The notes under the pieces: generated by a model | Databases searched by the model: none | Seen by the model: only the letters and a program-made list of their open reading frames with translations | What the model was told of the DNA's origin: nothing | Source of the DNA: Bacteroidia bacterium | Lineage (GTDB): Bacteria > Bacteroidota > Bacteroidia > B-17B0 > Aurantibacillaceae | Length of the DNA: 64,000 nucleotides | NCBI GenBank assembly: GCA_016787705.1 | Contig: JAEUTP010000020.1 | Coordinates: 101,507 to 165,506 of the forward strand | Reading direction: 5' to 3' | Part shown: positions 17,701 through 25,361 of the stretch, one piece after another | Layout of the letters: each line of letters opens with the position of its first letter | How positions within the stretch are numbered: the stretch's first letter is position 1 | Position numbers and translations under genes: made by a program

Positions 17701-20700
17701 TGAATACAACTCGTACCAGAATATTGATGCCCAAAAAACTAAAGTAGAAGCCGATTCTAAGATCAACGATGCTTCCGCACAACAAAAGAAATTAAAAGAC
17801 CTTATTGCTTCTGCCAAAGATGAGATCCAAAAATCGGAAGCAATAAACAACGCAAGCAACAATGTTACTCCTACTCAATTAATTATTGAAGCCGAAGAAT
17901 TATTTAATAAAGCCCAAAAACTAAGAACAGATGCGCAAACAAAAACGGGTAACGAAAAAGAAAAACTTTTAAATGAAGCTAAAACATTTGATGAAAAAGG
18001 TAATGAAAAAAACTTACAAGCTGCTGAAATAAGCAAGAATGATAACAATGCCATGTATACTACAAACATGGATAACATTAATACGCTAATAGCTTCAGGC
18101 AAGTCTTCAGAAGCAGATATCAATGAAGTCAAAAAAATGAATGAAGAGGCAGCATTGGCATATAAACAAGCTACATCTATACGTGAAGAAGCCAACTCGC
18201 TAACTAACATTGGTGCTAAATTAGGAAGTATGAGCAATGCCGAAGAAAAAGAAGCCTGGGCACTAAATAAACAACAACAGGCGCTTGATCTGCTAAAAAA
18301 ATATGATCCTACCGCAAATTTAAAAACAGCTATTACCTCTACTTCATCTATTAAAGTTGTAAAAGAAGATAATACAATTGGCGCCAAACTGGAAGCCGTT
18401 AACAAAGGCCTGGATGAACTTGCTGCAACAAAAGTGGCCGCTTATCAAAAACTATTTGAAGCAAATAATTTAGAGATAGAACAACTAAATGCTAATCTAA
18501 AATCAAACGAAACACTTATATCAAATACCCCAAGTTTAAAAAGCGAATCTATTGCCGCTGCTAATAAACTAACAGCGGCTAATACCCTAAAACAAAAATC
18601 AGATGCTGCTGCCAATAATAATGATAAATTATATGATCTTATTGGAGCTACTAAAAAACAATTGGAAGCCATTAACCAATTAAATAGCCTAAACAAAAAG
18701 GTTACCAACCAAATTGCTAACAATAATAATGCTACAAACATAAATAACACATCTAACACTAATTCAACTGCGGGTAATAGCAACACTTCGGGTAACGATA
18801 ATTCTGCCAAAACAAATACAACAACTGCAAACAATACTATTACCGAAAATACAACAGCCAATAATACCAATACAACTTTAATTGCTAATACAACCAATAC
18901 TGTTAGTAATAATACCACTTCAAATAACAATACTGCAATAGCTGGAGCAAATTCAAACTCTATAAATATAAATTCAACCTCAAAAACGGTGGATACGAAA
19001 ACTATTGCCGTAAGTGAATTAAAAACAAAAGACACAACCGCTACACAGGTGGTAAGTTATTTTGAAAACAAAGAACCGGCTGCACTTAAAAATCCTAATG
19101 CCATTCGTTTAAAAAATAATGCCCTTACAGAATTAAAAAATACCGAAGAAGAAAGCAAAACTGTTGAGAACGAAATAAAAGCGTTTAAAGAACAAAATCC
19201 TTCCAATACAAATACAGTTACACCAACGGAACTTAAGACCAAAGCAGATGCATTGCTTGTAGAGGCAGAAGCATTAAGTAATAGCGCCGCTGAATTAAAA
19301 AATAAAGCCAACAATGCTACGGGTGATGAAAAGAATAGTTTTATAGCGCAAGCGAATGAAGAAGAGAATAAGTCGCAAAATAAAAAGATAGAAGCTTCTA
19401 ATTTAACACAACAAAGTAACGAAATTGAGTACACTACAAATAATACTGTAATTACAGAAATGTTATCGAAGCTTAAAACTGATAACCCTACTTTAAACAC
19501 TGAACTTCAACAAAAAAATACAGAAATAGCTGTTTTAAAAGAGCAGGCAAAAAAATTAAAAGAAGAAGCCAATGCACAAACTAATCCTGCTGCTAAAATT
19601 GGCGCATTAAGCAACGCAGAAGAGAAAGAAGCAGAATTACTGATCAAACAAAATCAATTAATTGCAGAGCTTAAAAAACAATACCCGGATTATGTAGTTA
19701 AAACTGTAACGCCGGGTAATAATTCAACTACTCTACCTACAAACCTGGCCCAAAAACAAAAACAGGTACAAGATAAACAGGCATCAGAGTTAACCAACTT
19801 AACCAACGCCTTAAGCTTAGAATATGAAACTGCTAAAACTTATGTTCCAAAAAATCTTAGTGCCGATCAAAAAATTGTAAAACAAAATGCTGACGACCTT
19901 AATGCAGAATCAAAAAAATTATTAATCAAATCTACAAGCGAACAAAATCCAGCCGAAAAAGCAAAACTCCTTACTTTGGCTGCTAAAACCGGTGACGCTG
20001 CGGTTAATCAATTAAATAAAATTACAGGTGATAAAGTAGTTACAAATAATATCGCAAATAACAATACAACAAATAATACTACTAGTAACAACTCTACCAA
20101 TCCAAGAAATAATAACAATACAGCAAATAATATTAGTAATACAACAAACAATAATATAACAGCAAATAATACAAATCCAAGAAGTAACAATAATACTGCA
20201 AATAATACAACAGCCAACAACACTAATAATACAAACCCAAGAAACAACAATAGCGCAGCTAATAACACTACCAACCCTGCTGTAAATAATACAAAAGGCA
20301 CAGTTAAAATAGAAGGCCTTGAAGTTGTGGCAGGTAATGCCTACAACGCAGCAAAACCAATTCCGATAGATGCTAAAATGCAAGACGGCTTGGTTTTCCG
20401 CGTGCAAATTGGCGCGTTTAAAAATCAATTGGCAAATGATGCCTTTAAGGGTTTAAGTCCACTAAACGGCGAAACGGTTGGCAATGGTTACATTCGTTAC
20501 ACAGCAGGTAACTTTGTTAAGTTTGAAAATGCCAGTGCTGTTAAGAACGATCTTCGTAATTTAGGATATAACGATGCTTTTGTGGTTGCTTATTTTAACG
20601 GCAAACGCATAACCGTTGCCGAAGCTATTGCCTTATTAAATAAAGAAGGCAAAACAATTGATAATAACGCTTCAACAACGGCGGGCATTACAGCTAACTC

Positions 20701-21562
20701 TAACGTACCTAAAAACACAACGGTTACTACACCAAATAATAATGTATTCAATTCACAAGAACCAGCAACTGTTACTAAAGAATTAGAACAAACAAACAAC
20801 TTATTATTTACAGTACAAATTGGTGTTTACAACAAACAGGTAACTAAAGGCCAGTTAAAAGGTCTTGGGCCAATCTTTAGTGAAAAGTTACCTAACGGCT
20901 TGTACCGTTACACGGCAGGTATCTACAACGATCCTGAAAGATTATTGACTGATAAGCGCAAGGTTGCAGATGGTTATGTGCGCGATGCATTTGTAAGTGC
21001 ATATTTAAATGGCAAACGTATAACATTTGCCGATGGTAAAACCAAAGCAACTGATTCTACAGTTAAATTGGAACCTCAAAATCCTATCATTTTCCCTGCC
21101 GGAGTACCTGTAAACAATACTCCCGCGGTCAACACACCGGTTGCAAATACTCCTGTGGTAAACACGCCTATAAACAATACCCCGGCTAATAACACACCTG
21201 CGGTTACAAACACCGTGCAACCATTTACAAATGGCGTTACAAGTTATCCTGCAGCCACAGCCGAAAATGGTATTAAGGCCAATGAAGAAGGTGTTAGCTT
21301 TAAAGTGCAAATTGGCGCTTATAGCAAACAAATCCCTAACGATGTTGCCGCAAGATTCTCTTCTATTAAAAACTGGCCAATTGAGAATAAACAAGTAAAT
21401 GGATTATTTATTTATAATGTAGGTAATTTTACTGAGGCTAAATTTGCAAAATCATTAAAAGAGCAGGCAATTGCAGCGGGTATAACCGATGCGTTTATTA
21501 CTGTTTATAAAGACGGTAAAAAAGTGTATGGTGCCGAAGCTACATCTTTATTAAGCAGGTAA
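14708..21562 (+). CDS. Giant exported TPR / PD40 / coiled-coil / SPOR-like protein
   Basis: 2,284 codons from the first ATG. A signal peptide (KIVKKTIVLLAFVFSCPVFSQ) begins near residue 41, so the true start may be ATG 14780 or even CTG 14825. Order of domains: TPR-like helices (about 65-165), a PD40/WD40-like propeller (about 230-395, with YPFLHPNGKTLYFASKG and GGYDIFKSD) and a carboxypeptidase-like beta domain (about 395-470). A very long Lys/Glu/Asn-rich helical region follows (about 550-1890) with repeated modules and three Asn/Thr-rich linkers. Three SPOR-like repeats close the protein (about 1894-1980, 2033-2112, 2196-2283; each starts V-Q-I-G-A/V-Y/F). The N-terminal half resembles PorE-type proteins, but the OmpA domain is replaced by SPOR-like repeats. 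A periplasmic, peptidoglycan-bound scaffold is inferred. The next gene starts one base after the stop. Confidence 0.85.
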   Translation: MDFYILTHLYNNYNNIIKFTAIESMGLRFNTLFDVLLSELKIVKKTIVLLAFVFSCPVFSQNVSIEDIKKEAEKLFEEDEFTKAYKLYSQLVSNYPKDPEYNFKLGVCMIYSEPDKKKCLPYLTFANSKPDEAPKEVKFYLGKAYHVNYLFDEAIKYYNEYKQVGSSAKQKKLQVDREIISCGYGKRLLSNLSDLEVKSKKQLNEADYFRSYDLKDIGGKLLIKPEAFRTTSDKRKKEKSVVFLPRTADKVFFSSYGDNTGNKDLYYAVKLANGEFAKPVKLNGVNTDYDEDYPFLHPNGKTLYFASKGFNSMGGYDIFKSDYIDATDSWSQPVNLEFPINSPDDDYLFVTDSLEKVAYFSTGRQSPPGKIDVLKINTERKIIDILALKGTVVKENADQSLRSKITVKNMGNGEIVGVFEAGENGDYMMDLPNGAKLLYTVETPGLKTQSERVGLPLATNSRPLKQTISYDKGILKIINYFEETPTDDSYLQYLKLIEKKSKLDVNEGLNKLGPQVGGNSTANNTNETNTSAGDIGPTIIDGGMDTTTKVAATKTVTTNTVKSVTNKELADIAKQDANDSKKEAAQLQQDEWDAEQLGEQKKIEADKKIKDGDDILKNAQSITNEDEKNKEIEKGNAIKAEGENELVVANKILNFANTLKEDAANKKKEAILNEQYANELEKINNNKTKDNKESLAKLDDLKNQINQLSSKENTSDNIYKSIKNDIEQKEKEIAIIEKNNTETTNNLNEIKTEVTNSEAELAKTKKKKEKEALSTTITELKSDQTQKEKEIAQNNTELKKLNDELAALKNELDLATKIKTETIAAAKTTSINNTAINNIENTNAINTNTSTSSNATQKITDKTLEEKYKDKITVTDVNSADNIKEVNNQLANYNKEIDLALANNKKSLLNAKTPAAKQQFSTEIKQLETSKKENNQLIAANNKKIQTINADIAKNNNTNNTVDKSIDLNPIMAKNSSDAIKNLDALNIQLNTNDNANFEYNSYQNIDAQKTKVEADSKINDASAQQKKLKDLIASAKDEIQKSEAINNASNNVTPTQLIIEAEELFNKAQKLRTDAQTKTGNEKEKLLNEAKTFDEKGNEKNLQAAEISKNDNNAMYTTNMDNINTLIASGKSSEADINEVKKMNEEAALAYKQATSIREEANSLTNIGAKLGSMSNAEEKEAWALNKQQQALDLLKKYDPTANLKTAITSTSSIKVVKEDNTIGAKLEAVNKGLDELAATKVAAYQKLFEANNLEIEQLNANLKSNETLISNTPSLKSESIAAANKLTAANTLKQKSDAAANNNDKLYDLIGATKKQLEAINQLNSLNKKVTNQIANNNNATNINNTSNTNSTAGNSNTSGNDNSAKTNTTTANNTITENTTANNTNTTLIANTTNTVSNNTTSNNNTAIAGANSNSININSTSKTVDTKTIAVSELKTKDTTATQVVSYFENKEPAALKNPNAIRLKNNALTELKNTEEESKTVENEIKAFKEQNPSNTNTVTPTELKTKADALLVEAEALSNSAAELKNKANNATGDEKNSFIAQANEEENKSQNKKIEASNLTQQSNEIEYTTNNTVITEMLSKLKTDNPTLNTELQQKNTEIAVLKEQAKKLKEEANAQTNPAAKIGALSNAEEKEAELLIKQNQLIAELKKQYPDYVVKTVTPGNNSTTLPTNLAQKQKQVQDKQASELTNLTNALSLEYETAKTYVPKNLSADQKIVKQNADDLNAESKKLLIKSTSEQNPAEKAKLLTLAAKTGDAAVNQLNKITGDKVVTNNIANNNTTNNTTSNNSTNPRNNNNTANNISNTTNNNITANNTNPRSNNNTANNTTANNTNNTNPRNNNSAANNTTNPAVNNTKGTVKIEGLEVVAGNAYNAAKPIPIDAKMQDGLVFRVQIGAFKNQLANDAFKGLSPLNGETVGNGYIRYTAGNFVKFENASAVKNDLRNLGYNDAFVVAYFNGKRITVAEAIALLNKEGKTIDNNASTTAGITANSNVPKNTTVTTPNNNVFNSQEPATVTKELEQTNNLLFTVQIGVYNKQVTKGQLKGLGPIFSEKLPNGLYRYTAGIYNDPERLLTDKRKVADGYVRDAFVSAYLNGKRITFADGKTKATDSTVKLEPQNPIIFPAGVPVNNTPAVNTPVANTPVVNTPINNTPANNTPAVTNTVQPFTNGVTSYPAATAENGIKANEEGVSFKVQIGAYSKQIPNDVAARFSSIKNWPIENKQVNGLFIYNVGNFTEAKFAKSLKEQAIAAGITDAFITVYKDGKKVYGAEATSLLSR
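17868..18330 (+). repeat. Helical module, copy 1, inside the giant protein
   Basis: Residues about 1054-1208 start TPTQLIIEAEELF and end LGSMSNAEEKEAWALNKQQQ. They match a second copy at 19220-19700 in order and spacing: an Ala/Glu/Lys helix, a Gly-x-Glu-Lys turn, a conserved Tyr-Thr-Thr-Asn and the NAEEKEA signature. Confidence 0.7.
18715..18990 (+). repeat. Asn/Thr-rich low-complexity linker, internal
   Basis: About 90 codons dominated by AAT/AAC and ACA/ACT, giving runs of Asn and Thr with some Ser and Ala. It separates the two helical modules of the giant protein. It is prone to slippage and probably unstructured. Confidence 0.75.
19220..19700 (+). repeat. Helical module, copy 2, inside the giant protein
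   Basis: Residues about 1505-1665 start TPTELKTKADALLVEAEAL and contain EYTTNNTVI and IGALSNAEEKEAELL. The copy is colinear with the module at 17868-18330, showing internal duplication of a unit of roughly 155-160 residues. Confidence 0.7.
20035..20295 (+). repeat. Asn/Thr-rich linker with NTNPR(N/S)NN repeats
   Basis: About 85 codons encode Asn/Thr runs punctuated by three N-P-R-N/S-N-N units. It joins the coiled-coil region to the first SPOR-like repeat and is likely a flexible tether. Confidence 0.75.
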
Positions 21563-21563
21563 A

Positions 21564-22184
21564 ATGAATTCAATTACTGAAATAAAAGGGATATCGAACC
21601 AGGAATTTATTGAAAAATATGCTGTACCGGGAAGCATTGGTCTCGTGGGAGGAACACACATTATTGACAGATCTATCAAAAAATTTCAAAAGAAGATCAC
21701 TTCGCATGGTAATGATAGTATGTGGTCGCATGCTTTTGTTTTTAATACAATAAGAGAAGATAAAAAGTGGTGGATATTAGAATCTGACCTTGAATTTTAC
21801 AAAAAACAAACACGCGTTGGTGTGCAGGAAAACCGTGCCGATAAATATTTTGATAAAGGTGCTTATCCTAATATTGCCATATTGAATTTTAATTTGAGCA
21901 AAGAAGAGCAGACAAAAATAATTGCAGAAGGATTGAATTTATTAGCCGCTAAAACCGAATACAGTATTCGCGAGATATTTGGTGTTTTAATTTCTTTAGC
22001 TAACAAAAAAAGAAGTGAAGAAAATGCTTTAGCACGCGAAAACTCTTTCTTTTGCTCTGCCTTTGTACAGCATTGTTACAATGCTATTAATATCGATCTG
22101 GATGAAAATGTTTCTACTAAGCTTTTAACGCCGGAGGAGATCTACGCTACAAAACAAAAATGTTCAATAACAATCTTATTGTAG
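21564..22184 (+). CDS. YiiX/YebB-like NlpC/P60-superfamily cysteine hydrolase
   Basis: 206 residues without signal peptide. The circularly permuted papain-fold (YiiX/YebB-like) pattern is visible: GSIGLVGGTHIIDR near the start, the catalytic-type His in MWSHAFVFN (about residue 55), and the catalytic-type Cys in FFCSAFVQHCY (about residue 168). Relatives hydrolyse amide or thioester bonds in peptidoglycan peptides or lipids, but many have unknown substrates. The ATG is one base after the stop of the giant SPOR-like protein, so translation is almost surely coupled. That suggests a joint envelope role. Lack of an export signal means it probably acts in the cytoplasm or leaves by an unrecognised route. 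Confidence 0.75.
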   Translation: MNSITEIKGISNQEFIEKYAVPGSIGLVGGTHIIDRSIKKFQKKITSHGNDSMWSHAFVFNTIREDKKWWILESDLEFYKKQTRVGVQENRADKYFDKGAYPNIAILNFNLSKEEQTKIIAEGLNLLAAKTEYSIREIFGVLISLANKKRSEENALARENSFFCSAFVQHCYNAINIDLDENVSTKLLTPEEIYATKQKCSITILL

Positions 22185-22186
22185 GA

Positions 22187-22316
22187 GATTGAACACGGAT
22201 TTTACAGATTATACTGATAAATACTGATCAAGAAATTAAAAAGGCAAACCATTGGGTTTGCCTTTTTAATTTTATCTGTGTCAGATTTGTTAAATCTGTA
22301 TCATCAGCGTTCCATC
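22187..22316. repeat. Long palindromic intergenic repeat with terminator core, copy A
   Basis: The left arm starts GATTGAACACGGATTTTACA and the reverse complement of the right arm starts GATGGAACGCTGATGATACA, so the ends form an imperfect inverted repeat. A terminator hairpin occupies the centre. Copy B at 23142-23254 has the same arms. The element begins 3 bases after the hydrolase stop codon. Confidence 0.7.
22238..22267. terminator. Intrinsic terminator in repeat copy A
   Basis: AAAAAGGCAAACC (22238-22250) pairs with GGTTTGCCTTTTT (22255-22267) around ATTG. It works on both strands between the convergent hydrolase and DUF4412 genes. Confidence 0.88.
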
Positions 22317-22322
22317 ACGCAA

Positions 22323-23081
22323 TCACTTACCGTATTTCTTTTTCATTTCTTCAATATACTTCGCTCTTTCTTCAGGACTCATGGCCATAATTTCCTGCTG
22401 TGTTTTCATACCCGCAGGCATGGTAGATGAATTGTTGCTTTCTGATTTTTTATAATCAGCCGGAATTTCAAAATCAGATTTAGAGAAATTTTTCTTTTCC
22501 ATTTTTACCAATTCCATCGTCAATTCCCCATCTCTTTCATTTTTATATACTGTTTTAACCGGAAAGCCTTCGCAACCCGCATCTTTTAAGGCCTGGTAAC
22601 GTTTATGCGATCCCATTTTTTCATTAGAGTTCATTGCTTCGGCATACTTTGCATAATCAGGAAAATCTTTTGTATTCCATATATCATGTGTTTCTTTACC
22701 CTGTGTAACCAGCGCGTGTATGCATTTGTAACCATTTACTTTTTCTTCCCCTATTTTTTTTACGGTATAGATGTTGTTATCCGTGGCTTCTTTTGCTTCC
22801 GTTTTTTTACGCTCGGTGTATGTTTTGTTAGCTTCGTTCAATGTATAGGTAACATCGGGGTTGTCTTTTTTCATCAAGGTGGTCATTTGAATACCGCCAC
22901 CGGGCATTTGCGGCACAACCATATTCATGTTGGCTTTTGAGCCATACTCTGAATGTTTAACAACAAAGGTTCCGGTTGGGCCTTTTGTAGAGGTCATTTT
23001 AAATTCAAGCTGCGCGCCGCTTTGTGCAAATGACGCTGCACTTATTAATAAAGCTACTGAATTGAAAAAAAGTTTTTTCAT
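22323..23081 (-). CDS. DUF4412 family exported protein
   Basis: 252 residues with signal peptide MKKLFFNSVALLISAASFAQ. The DUF4412 features follow: a beta-rich start (LEFKMTSTKGPTGTFVVKHSEYGSKANMNM), YTLNEANKTYTERK, KVNGYKCIHALV, THDIWNTKDFPDY and GFPVKTVYKNERDGELTMELV. The tail is charged and Met/Glu-rich (SPEERAKYIEEMKKKYGK). Proteins of this kind have an LolA-like flattened beta fold and lie in the periplasm or outer membrane; their function is unsettled. It stands alone between the two copies of a palindromic repeat. Confidence 0.8.
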   Translation of the reverse strand: MKKLFFNSVALLISAASFAQSGAQLEFKMTSTKGPTGTFVVKHSEYGSKANMNMVVPQMPGGGIQMTTLMKKDNPDVTYTLNEANKTYTERKKTEAKEATDNNIYTVKKIGEEKVNGYKCIHALVTQGKETHDIWNTKDFPDYAKYAEAMNSNEKMGSHKRYQALKDAGCEGFPVKTVYKNERDGELTMELVKMEKKNFSKSDFEIPADYKKSESNNSSTMPAGMKTQQEIMAMSPEERAKYIEEMKKKYGK

Positions 23082-23141
23082 GATAGAGATTTTAAGTTTT
23101 AATTAAAATTAAGTATTCTCAATCTAAAATCAAATTTGCGG

Positions 23142-23254
23142 GATGGAACACAGATTAAACAGATAGTGCGGGTTTTCACGGAAAACAAAAAAGGCAAACC
23201 CATTGAGTTTGCCTTTTTTAATCGATGTTAAATCAGCTTGATCTGCGTTCCATC
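23142..23254. repeat. Long palindromic intergenic repeat with terminator core, copy B
   Basis: The left arm GATGGAACACAGATTAAACA is matched by the right arm read on the other strand, GATGGAACGCAGATCAAGCT. It shares arms and a GGCAAAC terminator core with copy A. It ends 2 bases before the htpG stop codon. Confidence 0.72.
23187..23219. terminator. Intrinsic terminator in repeat copy B (after htpG)
   Basis: AAAAAAGGCAAAC (23187-23199) pairs with GTTTGCCTTTTTT (23207-23219) around CCATTGA. Read on the minus strand it ends the htpG transcript. Confidence 0.88.
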
Positions 23255-23256
23255 GC

Positions 23257-25158
23257 TTAAATTAATTCAACACTTCTTTTAATAAAGTTAGTCAAGCTTT
23301 CGCCTTTTAATAAACCTTGTGATAGCAAAGCCAGATCTGTAGCTTGTTTTGCCAAATTTGTTTGTTTAGCTGCATCTTTTTCATCCAGTATTTTTGTGAT
23401 CAATGGATGATTTGAATTAACAATAAGGTTGTACATATCAGGCATATTACCATAAAAGCCCATTGAACCGCCACCTAATTGATTCATATCTTTCATACGG
23501 CGCATAAACTCAGGGCGTGTAATGATCATCGGCGCGTCTTTCTCACTTAAATTCTCGAAGGTTACATTAAACTGTTCTTTGCTTACTGTGCCTTCTATAA
23601 TTGGTTGTAATTGTTTTTGTTGCTCTTCGGTAATTTTGCTTACAGTGTTTTCATCTTTTTTAATTAGCTTATCTACCGTATCAGCATCTACGCGCACAAA
23701 AGAAATATCTTTTAATTTACTTTCTAGCTGATTAATGTAATGAGGGTCTAACATGGTCTCCATCAGCAACACCTCATATCCCCTGCTCTTTGCTGCATCA
23801 ATGTAAGCGTGCTGTTCCAGGATGTTTGTTGCATATAAATACACGAGCTTATTGTTCTTATCTGTTTGAATTGGTTTTACTAAATTTTCAAATTCTTCAA
23901 AGGTGTGATACTTATTTTCAGTTGTTTTTAGTAATGCAAATTTCACGGCTTTTTCATAGAATTTTTCATCACTGATCATACCGTATTGAACAAAAATTTT
24001 AATATCGTCCCATTTCTTCTCAAATTCGGCGCGGTCTTTTTTAAAGATCTCTTCCAGTTTATCTGCTACTTTTTTAGTGATGTGACTCGATATCTTTTTT
24101 ACATTTCCATCAGCTTGTAAATAACTACGACTAACATTTAACGGAATGTCCGGGCTATCAATAACGCCACGCAGTAAGGTTAAAAAATCAGGAACAATGT
24201 TCTCAACATTATCTGTAACAAAAACCTGGTTGCTGTATAATTGTATCCGATCTTTTGGCATTTCTAATTTATTAGAAAGCTTAGGAAAGTATAAAATACC
24301 GGTTAAATTAAATGGATAATCTACATTTAAATGAATATTGAACAAAGGTTCTTCAAATTGCATTGGATACAACTCGTGATAAAAAGATTTATAATCTTCT
24401 TCTTTCAAATCACTTGGTTTTTTAGTCCATGCCGGCGCCGGATTGTTAATGATATTATCAACTTCTATTTCAATATCCTTCACATCCTCTTCTTTTTCGC
24501 CCTCTTTTAATTCAGGTTTTATCCTGTCTTTTTTTGTACCAAATTTTATTTCAACCGGTAAAAATTTACAGTACTTTGTTAAAAGACCTTCAATTTTGTG
24601 ATCATCTAAAAACTCTTCGCAATCATCGGCAATGTGTAAAACAATATCTGTACCACGTTGTGTTTTAGTTGTATCTTCAATATTATATTCAGGACTTCCA
24701 TCACATTCCCAACGCACTGCTTTAGCGCCTTCTTTGTGTGACAAAGAAAAGATCTCAACCCTTTTTGCTACCATAAATGCAGAGTAAAAACCTAAGCCAA
24801 AATGACCTATTACTACATTTTTATCTACCTTATCTTTGTATTTATTTACAAATTCTTCTGCCCCACTAAAGGCAATTTGCGCAATGTATTTTTCAATTTC
24901 ATCAGCTGTCATACCAATACCTTTATCTTTTATGGTAATGGTTTTTGCTGCCTTATCAACTACAACTTCTATTTTAGTATCTCCAAGGTCTCCTTTTACC
25001 TCCCCCATGCTGGCAAGCGCTTTCAGTTTTTTGGTAGCATCCACTGCATTGCTTACCAACTCGCGCAAAAATATCTCGTTATCACTGTAAAGGAATTTTT
25101 TAATGATCGGGAAAATGTTTTCTGTTTGTACGTTAATCTTTCCTGTTGTTGTACTCAT
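23257..25158 (-). CDS. htpG: Molecular chaperone HtpG (Hsp90)
   Basis: 633 residues from ATG 25158. An in-frame ATG 75 bases upstream lies beyond the promoter and is rejected. The N-terminal GHKL ATPase domain shows the first helix with FLRELVSNAVDA, KDKGIGMT and IGHFGLGFYSAFMVA (lid and nucleotide binding). The middle domain carries the catalytic-loop Arg region NVSRSYLQ, and the C-terminal dimerisation domain ends the protein. HtpG folds client proteins in the cytoplasm, driven by ATP. It is a single gene with its own promoter, ended by the terminator inside palindromic repeat B. Confidence 0.97.
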   Translation of the reverse strand: MSTTTGKINVQTENIFPIIKKFLYSDNEIFLRELVSNAVDATKKLKALASMGEVKGDLGDTKIEVVVDKAAKTITIKDKGIGMTADEIEKYIAQIAFSGAEEFVNKYKDKVDKNVVIGHFGLGFYSAFMVAKRVEIFSLSHKEGAKAVRWECDGSPEYNIEDTTKTQRGTDIVLHIADDCEEFLDDHKIEGLLTKYCKFLPVEIKFGTKKDRIKPELKEGEKEEDVKDIEIEVDNIINNPAPAWTKKPSDLKEEDYKSFYHELYPMQFEEPLFNIHLNVDYPFNLTGILYFPKLSNKLEMPKDRIQLYSNQVFVTDNVENIVPDFLTLLRGVIDSPDIPLNVSRSYLQADGNVKKISSHITKKVADKLEEIFKKDRAEFEKKWDDIKIFVQYGMISDEKFYEKAVKFALLKTTENKYHTFEEFENLVKPIQTDKNNKLVYLYATNILEQHAYIDAAKSRGYEVLLMETMLDPHYINQLESKLKDISFVRVDADTVDKLIKKDENTVSKITEEQQKQLQPIIEGTVSKEQFNVTFENLSEKDAPMIITRPEFMRRMKDMNQLGGGSMGFYGNMPDMYNLIVNSNHPLITKILDEKDAAKQTNLAKQATDLALLSQGLLKGESLTNFIKRSVELI

Positions 25159-25193
25159 CTTTCTTCTATTTTTAGTTGTAATTCTTCTAATTG

Positions 25194-25225
25194 CAAAGAT
25201 AATACCAACGTTAAAAAAATGACAA
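25194..25225 (-). promoter_or_regulatory. Promoter of htpG
   Basis: TATCTTTG on the minus strand (25201-25194) is preceded by TTG (25225-25223) with a 21-bp spacer, the same spacing as at the TonB-receptor promoter. It implies a leader of about 30 bases and fixes the start at 25158. Confidence 0.6.
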
Positions 25226-25311
25226 ATTGACAATCAATTAACCACTAAGGCATTAAAAGCACAAAGCTACTCTAATTAAATTGAGCTTACTTTGACTTTA
25301 TGGCAATAAAA

Positions 25312-25340
25312 AATCCCCTTAAGAATTACCTGAGGGGATC
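25312..25340 (-). terminator. Intrinsic terminator after the TPR gene
   Basis: ATCCCCTTAAG pairs imperfectly with CTGAGGGGAT around AATTAC, followed on the minus strand by a six-T run. It lies about 22 bases beyond the stop codon. Confidence 0.75.
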
Positions 25341-25361
25341 TTTAAAAATGGGGGCTTTTAA

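Noticed and set aside
16174..20799. Several long minus-strand ORFs inside the giant gene
   Set aside because: They are Leu/Val/Phe/Ser-rich mirror images of Asn/Lys/Glu codons, with no promoter or start context, and the plus frame is clearly the coding one.
24802..25230. Plus-strand ORFs opposite htpG
   Set aside because: Antisense shadows with Phe/Tyr/Ile-rich composition and no supporting signals.
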